Assembly: GCA_963786445.1 (NCBI GenBank)
Contig: CAWAZU010000025.1
Location: forward strand, 310,001 to 374,000
Reading direction: 5' to 3'
DNA from: JAFKFJ01 sp963786445
GTDB taxonomy: Bacteria > Pseudomonadota > Alphaproteobacteria > Acetobacterales > Acetobacteraceae
DNA length: 64,000 nt
Made by a program: the position numbers and the translations under genes. This document shows positions 55,142 through 63,463 of the stretch, piece after piece. The notes under the pieces are model-generated. The model did not search any database, had not been told where the DNA came from, and saw only the letters and a program-made list of their open reading frames with translations. Every line of letters begins with the position of its first letter. The stretch's first letter is position 1.

Positions 55142-56161
55142 ATGGATAGCTTGGATGTCAACAAGGCGATCGCCTCGGTCCTGGTGGCCGGCATCGCCTA
55201 CATGGCGGCAACGCTGATCGCGGACGGGCTGGTCAACCCGACGCAGCTCAAGAAGACCGCGATCGCGGTCGAGGTGCCCGTGGCCGGCGGCGCCGCGCCC
55301 GCGAAAGCGCCGGAGACGCCGCTGCCGGTGCTGCTGGCCAGCGCCGACCTCAAGACGGGCGACAAGTTCGTCCACACCGTCTGCGCCGCCTGCCACACGT
55401 TCGGCGAGGGCCAGCCGGCCGGACTGGGGCCGAACCTGTACGGCATCGTCGGCGCGCCGCACGCGCACATGAAGGGCTTCGACTATTCGAGCGCGATCAA
55501 GGCCAAGAAGGGGCCGTGGACCTACGACGAGCTGAACGAGTGGCTGACCAAGCCCTCGGCCTACGCGCCCGGCACGAAAATGACCTTTGCCGGCATCCCG
55601 AGCGCCAAGACGCGGGCGGACGTCATCGACTATCTGCGCACGCTGTCGAAGACGCCGGAGCCGCTGCCGCCGGTGCCGAAAGCGGAAGCGACGGCCAAAC
55701 CCGCTGCGGCGACCGCCGCCGCCGCGCCGTCGGAGCCGCCGATCGGGCCGATGATCGCCGCCGCCGCGCCGGCGGAGGGCGACAAGCTGGTGCAGAAGTA
55801 TTGCTCGGTCTGCCACAGCTTCAACAAGGGCGGGCACCCGATCGTCGGCCCCAATCTGTGGGGCGTCGTCGGCGGGCCGCATGGGCACGAGGCCGGCTTC
55901 GACTACTCGGCCGCGCTGAAGAGCAAAAAGGGTCCGTGGACCTATGACGAGCTGAACGAGTGGCTGACCAAGCCCTCGGCCTACGCGCCCGGCACCCGCA
56001 TGGGCTTCGTCGGCCTGCCCAAGGAGAGCGAGCGGGCGGAGGTGATCGCCTATCTGCGCACGCTGTCCGACCACCCCGAGCCGCTGCCGGCCGCCGAAAA
56101 GGCTGCGGGCGCGGAAAAATCGGCCGTGCCGAACCAGGCCGGCGCTGCCCCGGCGAAATAG
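55142..56161 (+). CDS. Membrane-anchored two-heme cytochrome c (tandem class I domains)
   Basis: 339 residues. An N-terminal signal anchor ('AIASVLVAGIAYMAATLIADGL') is followed by two similar cytochrome c domains. Heme motifs are CAACH (C81, C84, H85) and CSVCH (C221, C224, H225); the probable axial methionines are M147 and M287, each in 'PGTxMxF'. A Pro/Ala linker joins the domains and a similar tail ends the protein. The second domain looks like a recent internal copy: 62 bases are almost identical in both. It is related to the cytochrome c552/CycM type that carries electrons to terminal oxidases. The electron partners are unknown. Confidence 0.92.
   Translation: MDSLDVNKAIASVLVAGIAYMAATLIADGLVNPTQLKKTAIAVEVPVAGGAAPAKAPETPLPVLLASADLKTGDKFVHTVCAACHTFGEGQPAGLGPNLYGIVGAPHAHMKGFDYSSAIKAKKGPWTYDELNEWLTKPSAYAPGTKMTFAGIPSAKTRADVIDYLRTLSKTPEPLPPVPKAEATAKPAAATAAAAPSEPPIGPMIAAAAPAEGDKLVQKYCSVCHSFNKGGHPIVGPNLWGVVGGPHGHEAGFDYSAALKSKKGPWTYDELNEWLTKPSAYAPGTRMGFVGLPKESERAEVIAYLRTLSDHPEPLPAAEKAAGAEKSAVPNQAGAAPAK
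55514..55995 (+). repeat. Direct repeat inside the two-heme cytochrome gene
   Basis: The 62 bases at 55514-55575 recur at 55934-55995 with one silent difference (TAC versus TAT), exactly 420 bases apart. They encode 'PWTYDELNEWLTKPSAYAPGT' in each domain. The surrounding sequence is less similar. Confidence 0.9.
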
Positions 56162-56165
56162 CCGC

Positions 56166-56975
56166 GTGGCGGAGGCGGCGCCGCGGCCGGAACAGATCGC
56201 GGCGTGGCTGGATGCCGCCGCCGCCGCGGTCGATGCCGCGGCTCCGGTGGTGCGAAGACTATTCCGCAGCGGGTTGCCGGCGGAGCTGAAAGGCGACCGC
56301 AGCCCGGTCACCGAGGCCGACCGGGCGGCGGAGCAGGCGATGCGCACGGTGCTGGCGCGGCACTGCCCGGACCACGGCATCATCGGCGAGGAATTCGGCG
56401 AAACCGCTCCCGGCGCCCGCTTCCGCTGGGCGCTCGACCCGATCGACGGCACGCGCGCCTTCATCACCGGCCGGCCGCTGTTCGGCACGCTGGTCGGCCT
56501 GCTCGACCGCGGCGTGCCCATCCTCGGCGTGATCGACCAGCCGGTGACCGGCGAGCGCTGGCTGGCCGCGCCGGGGCAGCCGACAAGCTTCCGCGGCACG
56601 CTCGGCGGGCGCGCCGGCTGCCGGCCCTGTGCCGCGCTGGACCGGGCGGAACTGTCCTGCACCAGCCCGCTGATGTTCGCGCCGGACGAACTGGCGCGCT
56701 GGCAGCGCCTCGCCGGCGCGGCGGCGCGGGTGAGTTTTGGCGGCGACTGCTATGCCTACGGCCTGCTCGCGCTCGGCCAGATCGACGTGATCGCCGAGGC
56801 CGACCTGAAGGTGTGGGACTGGGCGGCGCTGGTTCCGGTGATCGAAGGGGCCGGCGGGCGGATGACGGAATTGGCAAGGCGGCGCGCTGCGCGAAGGCGC
56901 CGACGGGCGGGTTCTGGCGGTCGGCGATGCGGCGCTGCTGGCGGCGGCGTCCGCCCTGCTCTCCGCCTGACCTGA
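56166..56975 (+). CDS. hisN: Inositol monophosphatase-family phosphatase (HisN-type), +1 frameshift near the C-terminus
   Basis: GTG 56166 opens a phosphatase with 'KGDRSPVTEADRAAEQAMR', 'HGIIGEEFGE', 'WALDPIDGTRAFITGRPLFGTLVGL' (metal-binding Asp-Pro-Ile-Asp-Gly-Thr) and 'VWDWAALVPVIEGAGG'. All metal ligands are kept. At 56871 the frame moves by one base. As written it ends in an arginine-rich tail at 56975. Without one T of 'GAATTGG' it would read 'MTEWQGGALREGADGRVLAVGD' and stop at 56970, the normal family ending. The 'FITGRPLFGTLVGL' variant fits histidinol-phosphatase (HisN) better than inositol phosphatase. Activity may survive, since the core is intact. Confidence 0.82.
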   Translation: MAEAAPRPEQIAAWLDAAAAAVDAAAPVVRRLFRSGLPAELKGDRSPVTEADRAAEQAMRTVLARHCPDHGIIGEEFGETAPGARFRWALDPIDGTRAFITGRPLFGTLVGLLDRGVPILGVIDQPVTGERWLAAPGQPTSFRGTLGGRAGCRPCAALDRAELSCTSPLMFAPDELARWQRLAGAAARVSFGGDCYAYGLLALGQIDVIAEADLKVWDWAALVPVIEGAGGRMTELARRRAARRRRRAGSGGRRCGAAGGGVRPALRLT

Positions 56976-57028
56976 CGCGACCTTTGCGACCCCCTATACG
57001 TTGAAGGTGAGCCGAGGGAGAGACGGAC

Positions 57029-58888
57029 ATGCGCCGCAGGGACTTGCTGCTCGCCGGGATTGCCGGGCTGGCCGCCGGGCGCGCCCGCTTCGGTGCGAGC
57101 GCGGCCGAGACGCCGGCCGCCGCTGCGCCGCCGCTGCGCACCTACGGCCTGTCGCTGGTCGGGGAGCCGAAGCTGCCGGCGGGATTCGCGCATTTCCCCT
57201 ATGCCAACCCCGCTGCGCCGACCGGCGGCGAGGTTGCGCTCGCCGATCTCGGCAGTTTCGACAGCTACAACCCGTTCATCGTGCGCGGCACGGCGCCGGC
57301 GGCGATCGGCCGCGTCTGGGACACGCTGACGCGCAACTCCGCCGACGAGCCGGACACCGGCTACGCGCATCTGGCGCAGGTGATCGAGGTCGCGGCCGAC
57401 CACAGCTACGTCGCCTTCGAGCTGCGGCCGCAAGCGCGGTTCCACGACGGCACGCCGGTGACGGCCGAGGACGTCGCCTGGACCTTCGGCATGCTGCGCG
57501 ACAAGGGACGGCCATTCTACCGCCAATACTACGCTGCCGTGGACAAGGCGGTCGCGGAAGGCCCGACGCGCGTAGTCTTCCATTTCAAGGGTAGCGGCAA
57601 CCGCGAGCTGCCGACCATCCTCGGCGAACTGGTGGTGCTGCCGAAGCACTGGTGGGAGGGACGCGACTTCACCGCGCCGCTGACCGATCCGCCGCTCGGC
57701 TCCGGGGCCTATCGCGTCGGCAAGTCGGAGTTCGGCCGCACGCTGGTGCTGGAGCGCGTGCCCGACTACTGGGCGCGCGACATTCCGACCGCCAGGGGGC
57801 TGGACAATTTCGGCACCATGCGCACCGAGTATTTCCGCGACGCGACGGTGGCGTTGCAGGCGTTCAAGGCCGGACAAGTGGATTTCCGGCGCGAGAACAT
57901 CTCGAAGGTGTGGGCGACCGAATACGATTTTCCGGCGGTGAAGAAGGCGCTTGTCAGGAAGCGGGCGTTTCCGTCGAGCCTGCCGACCGGGATGCAGTGC
58001 TTCGCGATGAACACGCGCCGCCCGGTGTTCGCCGACCGCCGCGTGCGGCAGGCGATGGTGGAGGTGTTCGACTTCCAGTGGGAGAACAAGAACCTTTTTT
58101 ACGGTCTCTACACGCGCACGACAAGTTTCTTCAGCAACAGCGACTGCGCTTCCTCCGGCCTGCCCAGCGAGGCGGAGCTGGCGCTGCTGGAGCCGTATCG
58201 CGACAAGCTGCCGCCGGAACTTTTCACCACGCCGTTCGCGCTGCCGGTGACCGACGGGTCGGGCAACAACCGCGAAGGCTACGTGCGGGCGCTCAGGCTG
58301 CTGCAATCGGCCGGATTGAAGATCGAAAAGCGAAAAATGCTGGACGCGTCGGGCAACCAGATGGCGTTCAACATCCTGCTCGACGACCCGAGTTTCGAGC
58401 GGGTAACGCTGCCCTATGTGCAGTGGCTGGACCGGCTCGGCATCGTCGTGCAGGTGCGCACGGTCGATCCGGCGGAATTCCAGCACCTGACCGACAGCTT
58501 CGAGTACGACATGACGATCAACACGTTCGGCGAGTCCGACAGTCCTGGCAACGAGCTTTGGGATTTCTGGGGCAGTGCGTCGGCGCGCCAGATCGGCAGC
58601 GACAATCTGTGCGGCGTCGCCGACCCGATGGTCGATGCACTGATCGAGAAAGTGGTCTCGGCGAAGACCCGCGACGACCTCGTGGTGGCCGCGCGCGCGC
58701 TCGATCGGGTGCTGTTGTGGGGCTGGTACGTGGTGCCGCACTGGCATCTGCAGGCGGTCTGGGCGGCGTGGTGGGACCGTTTCGGCTTCGCCGACGTGAC
58801 GGTGCGCAGCGGCATCGCGTTCAATTCCTGGTGGGTCGATCCGGAGCTGGCGAAACGGACCGATGCCGCGCGGCGCAGCGGATTCTGA
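57029..58888 (+). CDS. yejA: Peptide/oligopeptide ABC transporter substrate-binding protein (YejA-like)
   Basis: 619 residues. The N-terminus 'MRRRDLLLAGIAGLAAGRA' has a twin-arginine-type signal. The mature protein is a family 5 solute-binding protein: 'GFAHFPYANPAAPTGGEVALADLGSFDSYNPFIVRG' is the YejA start, followed by 'FELRPQARFHDGTPVTAEDVAWTFGML' and 'LGSGAYRVGKSEFGRTLVLERVPDYWARD'. It binds peptides or, in relatives, antibiotics such as microcin C in the periplasm. First gene of a yejABEF operon with overlapping stops and starts. Confidence 0.93.
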   Translation: MRRRDLLLAGIAGLAAGRARFGASAAETPAAAAPPLRTYGLSLVGEPKLPAGFAHFPYANPAAPTGGEVALADLGSFDSYNPFIVRGTAPAAIGRVWDTLTRNSADEPDTGYAHLAQVIEVAADHSYVAFELRPQARFHDGTPVTAEDVAWTFGMLRDKGRPFYRQYYAAVDKAVAEGPTRVVFHFKGSGNRELPTILGELVVLPKHWWEGRDFTAPLTDPPLGSGAYRVGKSEFGRTLVLERVPDYWARDIPTARGLDNFGTMRTEYFRDATVALQAFKAGQVDFRRENISKVWATEYDFPAVKKALVRKRAFPSSLPTGMQCFAMNTRRPVFADRRVRQAMVEVFDFQWENKNLFYGLYTRTTSFFSNSDCASSGLPSEAELALLEPYRDKLPPELFTTPFALPVTDGSGNNREGYVRALRLLQSAGLKIEKRKMLDASGNQMAFNILLDDPSFERVTLPYVQWLDRLGIVVQVRTVDPAEFQHLTDSFEYDMTINTFGESDSPGNELWDFWGSASARQIGSDNLCGVADPMVDALIEKVVSAKTRDDLVVAARALDRVLLWGWYVVPHWHLQAVWAAWWDRFGFADVTVRSGIAFNSWWVDPELAKRTDAARRSGF

Positions 58889-59979
58889 TGGGCGCCTATC
58901 TGATCCGCCGACTGCTGCTGGTCATCCCGACGCTGTTCGGCATCATCGCCATCAATTTCGCCGTGGTGCAGTTCGCGCCGGGCGGGCCGGTCGAGCAGAT
59001 GATCGCCGAGCTGAAGGGCAAGGGCGGCAGCGCCACCGAGCGCGTGTCCGGCGGCGGATCGGAAACCATCAGCGCGCACATGGCGCCGGGCGGCAACAGC
59101 GTCTATCGCGGCGCGCGCGGCCTCGACCCGGCGATCGTCGCCGAAATCCGGAAAATGTTCGGCTTCGACAAGCCGCCGCTGACGCGGTTCTGGCTGATGC
59201 TGAAGGGCTATCTCACCTTCGACTTCGGCCGCAGCTTCTTCCGCGACAGGAGCGTGCTGACGCTGATCCTGACCCGCATGCCGGTCAGCATTTCGCTCGG
59301 GCTGTGGTCCACGCTGCTGGTCTATCTGATCTCGATCCCGCTCGGTATCCGCAAGGCGGTGCGGGACGGCAGCCGCTTCGACCTGATTTCGTCGCTCTTC
59401 GTGCTGGTCGGGTACGCGGTGCCGGGATTCCTGTTCGCGGTGCTGCTGGTGGTGCTGTTCGCCGGCGGCAGCTACGTGGAGTGGTTCCCGCTGCGCGGAC
59501 TGGTGAGCGAAGGCTCGCAGGACTGGAGCCTGCCTGCGCGTCTTGCGGATTATCTCTGGCACATGGTGCTGCCGATCGCCTCGCTCGTGGTCGGCGGATT
59601 CGCGACCCTGACGATCCTGACCAAGAACTGCTTCCTCGAGGAAATCCGCAAGCAGTACGTGGTGACGGCACGCGCCAAGGGCGCGGGCGAGCGGCGCATC
59701 CTGTACCGCCACGTGTTCCGCAACGCCATGCTGCTGATCGTCGCCGGCTTCCCGTCGGCGTTCATCGGCATCCTGTTCACCTCGGCGCTGCTGGTCGAGA
59801 TCATCTTTTCGCTGAACGGCCTCGGCCTGCTGGGCTTCGAGGCGGCGATCCAGCGCGACTATCCGGTGATGTTCGGCACGCTCTACATCTTCACGCTGCT
59901 CGGCCTGCTGATGCAGATCGTCGGCGACATGATGTACACGCTGGTCGATCCGCGCATCGACTTCGAGGCGAGGCGGTGA
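58888..59979 (+). CDS. yejB: ABC transporter permease YejB
   Basis: 363 residues with six membrane helices. 'MGAYLIRRLLLVIPTLFGIIAINFAVVQFAPGGPVEQMIAEL' is the YejB start; the extended periplasmic loop (about 45-90) is a YejB feature. 'RKQYVVTARAKGAGERRILYRHVFRNAML' is the EAA-type loop that contacts the ATPase. The ATG overlaps the yejA stop and the stop overlaps yejE. With YejE it forms the peptide channel. Confidence 0.95.
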   Translation: MGAYLIRRLLLVIPTLFGIIAINFAVVQFAPGGPVEQMIAELKGKGGSATERVSGGGSETISAHMAPGGNSVYRGARGLDPAIVAEIRKMFGFDKPPLTRFWLMLKGYLTFDFGRSFFRDRSVLTLILTRMPVSISLGLWSTLLVYLISIPLGIRKAVRDGSRFDLISSLFVLVGYAVPGFLFAVLLVVLFAGGSYVEWFPLRGLVSEGSQDWSLPARLADYLWHMVLPIASLVVGGFATLTILTKNCFLEEIRKQYVVTARAKGAGERRILYRHVFRNAMLLIVAGFPSAFIGILFTSALLVEIIFSLNGLGLLGFEAAIQRDYPVMFGTLYIFTLLGLLMQIVGDMMYTLVDPRIDFEARR

Positions 59980-61049
59980 GGGACGAACCGTCGCTGCTGA
60001 CGATCCCCGTCCAGGGCCGGTTCGGTCTGTCACCGCTGACGCGGCGCCGGCTCGCCGTGTTCCGCGCGCACCAGCGCGGCTTCTGGTCGCTGTGGGTTTT
60101 CCTGGCGCTGTTCGTGCTGTCGCTGTTCGCCGAGTTCCTCGCCAACGACCGCCCGCTGGTGATCCGCTACGCGGGCCACTGGTATTTCCCGGTGCTGCAG
60201 GACTACAGCGAGGACGCGTTCGGCCCCGAGTTCATGCCGCTGGAGGCCGACTACACCGACCCGGAGCTGCACCGCGCGATCGAGGCGAAGGGCTGGATGC
60301 TGTGGCCGGCGATTCCGTACAGCTACGACACCATCGTCAAGGACCTGCCGTCGCCGGCGCCCTCGCCGCCGACCTGGCGCAACCTGCTCGGCACCGACGA
60401 CCAGGCGCGCGACGTGCTGGCGCGCGTCATCTACGGGTTCCGCATTTCCGTGCTGTTCGGCTTCACGCTGACGGCGGTTTCGTCCGCCGTCGGCATCGCG
60501 GCCGGTGCGGTGCAGGGTTTCTATGGCGGGTTGACCGATCTGCTGTTCCAGCGATTCATCGAAATCTGGGCGGGGATGCCGCAGCTGTTCCTGCTCATCA
60601 TCCTGTCCAGCATCATCGAGCCGGATTTCTGGATCCTGCTCGGCTTCCTGCTGCTGTTCAGCTGGATGAGCCTGACGGGGCTGGTGCGCGCCGAGTTTTT
60701 GCGGGGACGCAACCTCGACTACGTCCGCGCGGCCAAGGCGCTCGGCGTGTCGGACGTGGCGGTGATGTGGCGGCACATCCTGCCGAACGCGATGGTGGCG
60801 ACACTGACCTTCCTGCCGTTCACGCTGTCGAGTTCGGTGACCATCCTGGCGAGCCTGGATTTCCTGGGCTTCGGCATGCCGCCCGGCTCGCCCTCGCTGG
60901 GCGAACTGGTCAGCCAGGGCAAGAACAATCTGCAGGCGCCCTGGCTCGGCATCACCGCCTTCGTGGTCTTGGGCGGCGTGCTGACACTGCTTATCTTCAT
61001 CGGCGAGGCGGTACGAGACGCCTTCGATCCGCGCCGCACGGCGCCATGA
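59976..61049 (+). CDS. yejE: ABC transporter permease YejE
   Basis: 357 residues from GTG 59976, overlapping the yejB stop. One helix near the start ('SLWVFLALFVLSLFAEFLANDRPLV') precedes a periplasmic region with 'YPVLQDYSEDAFG'-like residues, then five helices. 'NLLGTDDQARDVLARVIYGFRISVLFGF' is typical of DppC/YejE permeases, and 'NLDYVRAAKALGVSDVAVMWRHILPNAM' is the EAA loop. Confidence 0.95.
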   Translation: MRDEPSLLTIPVQGRFGLSPLTRRRLAVFRAHQRGFWSLWVFLALFVLSLFAEFLANDRPLVIRYAGHWYFPVLQDYSEDAFGPEFMPLEADYTDPELHRAIEAKGWMLWPAIPYSYDTIVKDLPSPAPSPPTWRNLLGTDDQARDVLARVIYGFRISVLFGFTLTAVSSAVGIAAGAVQGFYGGLTDLLFQRFIEIWAGMPQLFLLIILSSIIEPDFWILLGFLLLFSWMSLTGLVRAEFLRGRNLDYVRAAKALGVSDVAVMWRHILPNAMVATLTFLPFTLSSSVTILASLDFLGFGMPPGSPSLGELVSQGKNNLQAPWLGITAFVVLGGVLTLLIFIGEAVRDAFDPRRTAP

Positions 61050-61059
61050 AGGAGCATCG

Positions 61060-62664
61060 ATGAGCCTGCTGGACGTGGACGGCCTTTCGGTCAGCTTCGG
61101 CTCGCGCCGCGTGGTGGACGGCGTGTCGTTCCGGCTCGACCGCGGCGAGACGCTGGCGCTGGTGGGCGAGAGCGGGTCCGGCAAGTCGATGACCGCGCTC
61201 TCGGTGCTGCAATTGCTGCCGGCGGGCGGGGTGGCCACGGGGCGGGTCGTGCTGGACGGGCAGAGCGTGATCGGCGCCTCCGACCGCGACCTGCGCCGGC
61301 TGCGCGGCGGCGTTGCCGGCATCGTCTTCCAGGAGCCGATGACCAGCCTCAACCCGCTGACGCGGATCGGCAAGCAGGTGGCCGAGGCGGTGCAGCTGCA
61401 CACGCCGATCGCCAACGGCGAGGTGCTCGGGCGGGTGGTCGAACTGCTCTGCCAGGCCGGGTTCGCCGACGCCGAGCACCGGCTCGCCGCCTTCCCGCAC
61501 CAGCTCTCGGGCGGGCAGCGGCAGCGAGTGATGATCGCGATGGCGCTCGCCAACGACCCGAAACTGCTGATCGCCGACGAACCCACGACGGCGCTGGACG
61601 TCACCATCCAGGCGCAGATCCTGAAACTGCTGGCCGAGCAGAAGCAGGCGCGCGGGCTCGCGCTGCTGCTCATCACCCACGACCTCGCCATCGTCCGCCG
61701 CTTCGCCGACCGCGTCTGCGTGATGAAGGAAGGGCGGGTGGTGGAGGCGGGACGGGTGGTGGATGTGTTCCTGGCCCCGCACCATCCCTACACGCGGATG
61801 CTGCTCGGCGCCGAGCCGAAGGGCGCGCCGCCGAAACTGCCGGCGGCGTCCCCGATAGTGATGGAAGCGCGCGACATGCGCGTGCATTTCGCGATCTGCC
61901 GCGGCCTGCTGCGGCGCACCGTCGGCCATGTGAAGGCGGTCGACGGCGTGAGCATCGACGTCCACGAGGGCGAGACGGTCGGGCTGGTGGGCGAGAGCGG
62001 CTCGGGCAAGTCCACCATGGGCTTTGCCATGCTCGGCCTGGTTCCCGGCCAGGGCGTGACCCGCTTCGAGGGGCGGAACCTGGCCGACCTGTCGAAGCGG
62101 CAGATGCGCGCGCTGCGGGCGCGCATGCAGATCGTCTTCCAGGACCCCTACGGCAGCCTCTCGCCGCGGCTGCATGTCGGTGAGATCGTGGCGGAGGGGC
62201 TGGCGGTTCACGAGCCGGGGCTCAGCGCCGCCGAGCGCGCACGGCGGGTGGCCGAGGCGCTGGAGGAGGTCGGGCTGCCGGCGGAGGCGGCCGATCGGCA
62301 CCCGCACGAGTTCAGCGGCGGCCAGCGCCAGCGCATCGCGATCGCGCGCGCGATGGTGCTGAAACCGCGCTTCGTGGTGCTCGACGAGCCGACCAGCGCG
62401 CTCGACATGTCGGTGCAGGCGCAGATCGTCGATCTGCTGCGGCGGCTGCAGCAGGACCACCTTCTCGGCTATTTGTTCATCAGCCACGACTTGAAGGTGG
62501 TCCGCGCACTGGCGCACCGGCTGGTGGTGCTGCGGCACGGCCGCGTGGTGGAGCAGGGGCCGGCGGGCGAGGTGCTGGCAATGCCGCGGGCGGAGTACAC
62601 GCGCGCGCTGATGGCCGCCGCCTTCGGGTTGCAGGCGGACGAGACCGGCGTGGTGGCGGCCTGA
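61060..62664 (+). CDS. yejF: Peptide ABC transporter dual ATPase YejF
   Basis: 534 residues with two complete ABC domains. First: Walker A 'LVGESGSGKSMTALSVLQLL', signature 'LSGGQRQRVMIAMALAND', Walker B 'LLIADEPTTALDVT'. Second: 'LVGESGSGKSTMGFAMLGL', 'FSGGQRQRIAIARAMVLKP' and 'FVVLDEPTSALDMS'. All motifs are intact in both halves. GGAG lies eight bases before ATG 61060. It completes the yejABEF importer. Confidence 0.96.
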   Translation: MSLLDVDGLSVSFGSRRVVDGVSFRLDRGETLALVGESGSGKSMTALSVLQLLPAGGVATGRVVLDGQSVIGASDRDLRRLRGGVAGIVFQEPMTSLNPLTRIGKQVAEAVQLHTPIANGEVLGRVVELLCQAGFADAEHRLAAFPHQLSGGQRQRVMIAMALANDPKLLIADEPTTALDVTIQAQILKLLAEQKQARGLALLLITHDLAIVRRFADRVCVMKEGRVVEAGRVVDVFLAPHHPYTRMLLGAEPKGAPPKLPAASPIVMEARDMRVHFAICRGLLRRTVGHVKAVDGVSIDVHEGETVGLVGESGSGKSTMGFAMLGLVPGQGVTRFEGRNLADLSKRQMRALRARMQIVFQDPYGSLSPRLHVGEIVAEGLAVHEPGLSAAERARRVAEALEEVGLPAEAADRHPHEFSGGQRQRIAIARAMVLKPRFVVLDEPTSALDMSVQAQIVDLLRRLQQDHLLGYLFISHDLKVVRALAHRLVVLRHGRVVEQGPAGEVLAMPRAEYTRALMAAAFGLQADETGVVAA

Positions 62665-62719
62665 TGGCATGGCCGCCCCGCTTGTGCGTCGCACGGCGGA
62701 CAACTAACTGAACGGCGCC

Positions 62720-63319
62720 ATGAGCGATGACCCCATGAACACCGACCCGACCCAGGACAAGGCAGCCGAGCCGGCGACGCCGGACGAGCTGATGCGTGCC
62801 GCCGCCGAGCGCATCACGGCCCTGGAGGCCGAACGCGACGACTTCAAGGACCGCTGGATGCGCGCCGAAGCGGAGACCGCCAACGTGCGCGCCCGCGCCA
62901 AGCGCGAGGTCGACGAGACGCGTCAGTTCGCGGTGCAGAAATTCGCCCGCGACGTGGTGGAGGCGGCAGAAAACATCCGCCGCGGGCTGGACAGCCTGCC
63001 GCCGCCCGCCCAGGGCGAGCCGGAGGCCGTGGCCCGGATGCGCGAAGGCTTCGCCGGCGTCGAGCGCAGCGTGCTCGGCCTGCTGGAGCGCAACGGCATA
63101 CGGCGCGAGGACCCGACCGGCGCGATGTTCGACCCCAATCTGCACCAGGCGATGGCGGAGCAGCCGAGCCTGGAACATCCGCCGGGCACCGTGCTGCAGG
63201 CCTGGACGCCCGCCTGGACGCTGAACGGACGCCTGCTGCGCCCGGCGATGGTGGTGGTCACAAAAGCCCCGGCGGCGGAGGGTGGGGCGGCGGCGAGTCG
63301 GGTCGATACGGTCGCGTAG
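62720..63319 (+). CDS. grpE: Nucleotide exchange factor GrpE
   Basis: 199 residues. Acidic N-terminus, then a long coiled coil ('MRAAAERITALEAERDDFKDRWMRAEAETANVRARAKREVDE', about 25-70), helices with 'QKFARDVVEAAENIRRGLDSL', and the C-terminal beta domain 'NLHQAMAEQPSLEHPPGTVLQ' that opens the DnaK nucleotide cleft. The gene precedes dnaK by about 145 bases. A CTTG box at 62681 followed by CAACTA at 62701 might be part of a heat-shock promoter. Confidence 0.96.
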   Translation: MSDDPMNTDPTQDKAAEPATPDELMRAAAERITALEAERDDFKDRWMRAEAETANVRARAKREVDETRQFAVQKFARDVVEAAENIRRGLDSLPPPAQGEPEAVARMREGFAGVERSVLGLLERNGIRREDPTGAMFDPNLHQAMAEQPSLEHPPGTVLQAWTPAWTLNGRLLRPAMVVVTKAPAAEGGAAASRVDTVA

Positions 63320-63352
63320 CGCCGCACCTGCACAAATTCCGCGCACGCCGCC

Positions 63353-63381
63353 CTTGCCCCGGCGGTAAGCGGTCAATACAT
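63353..63381 (+). promoter_or_regulatory. Possible heat-shock (sigma-32 type) promoter for dnaK
   Basis: In the 144-base grpE-dnaK gap, CTTGCCCC at 63353-63360 is followed by CAATACAT at 63374-63381. The CTTG and the AT-rich box lie at about the distance seen in alphaproteobacterial RpoH promoters, but the match to the consensus is partial. The gap also suggests that dnaK has its own promoter in addition to read-through from grpE. Confidence 0.35.
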
Positions 63382-63463
63382 CGAGGGCAGAGAATTTCAC
63401 CTTGGGGACGAGGGCGGTGCCGAGCCGGGCCGCCCGGGTCCGCTGCAAAGGAGCGTATCAGCG

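Noticed and set aside
55125..55145. A tRNA-like T-arm sequence (GGGGTTCGACTC) before the cytochrome c gene
   Set aside because: No matching acceptor stem, D-arm or anticodon arm lies upstream at the right distances.
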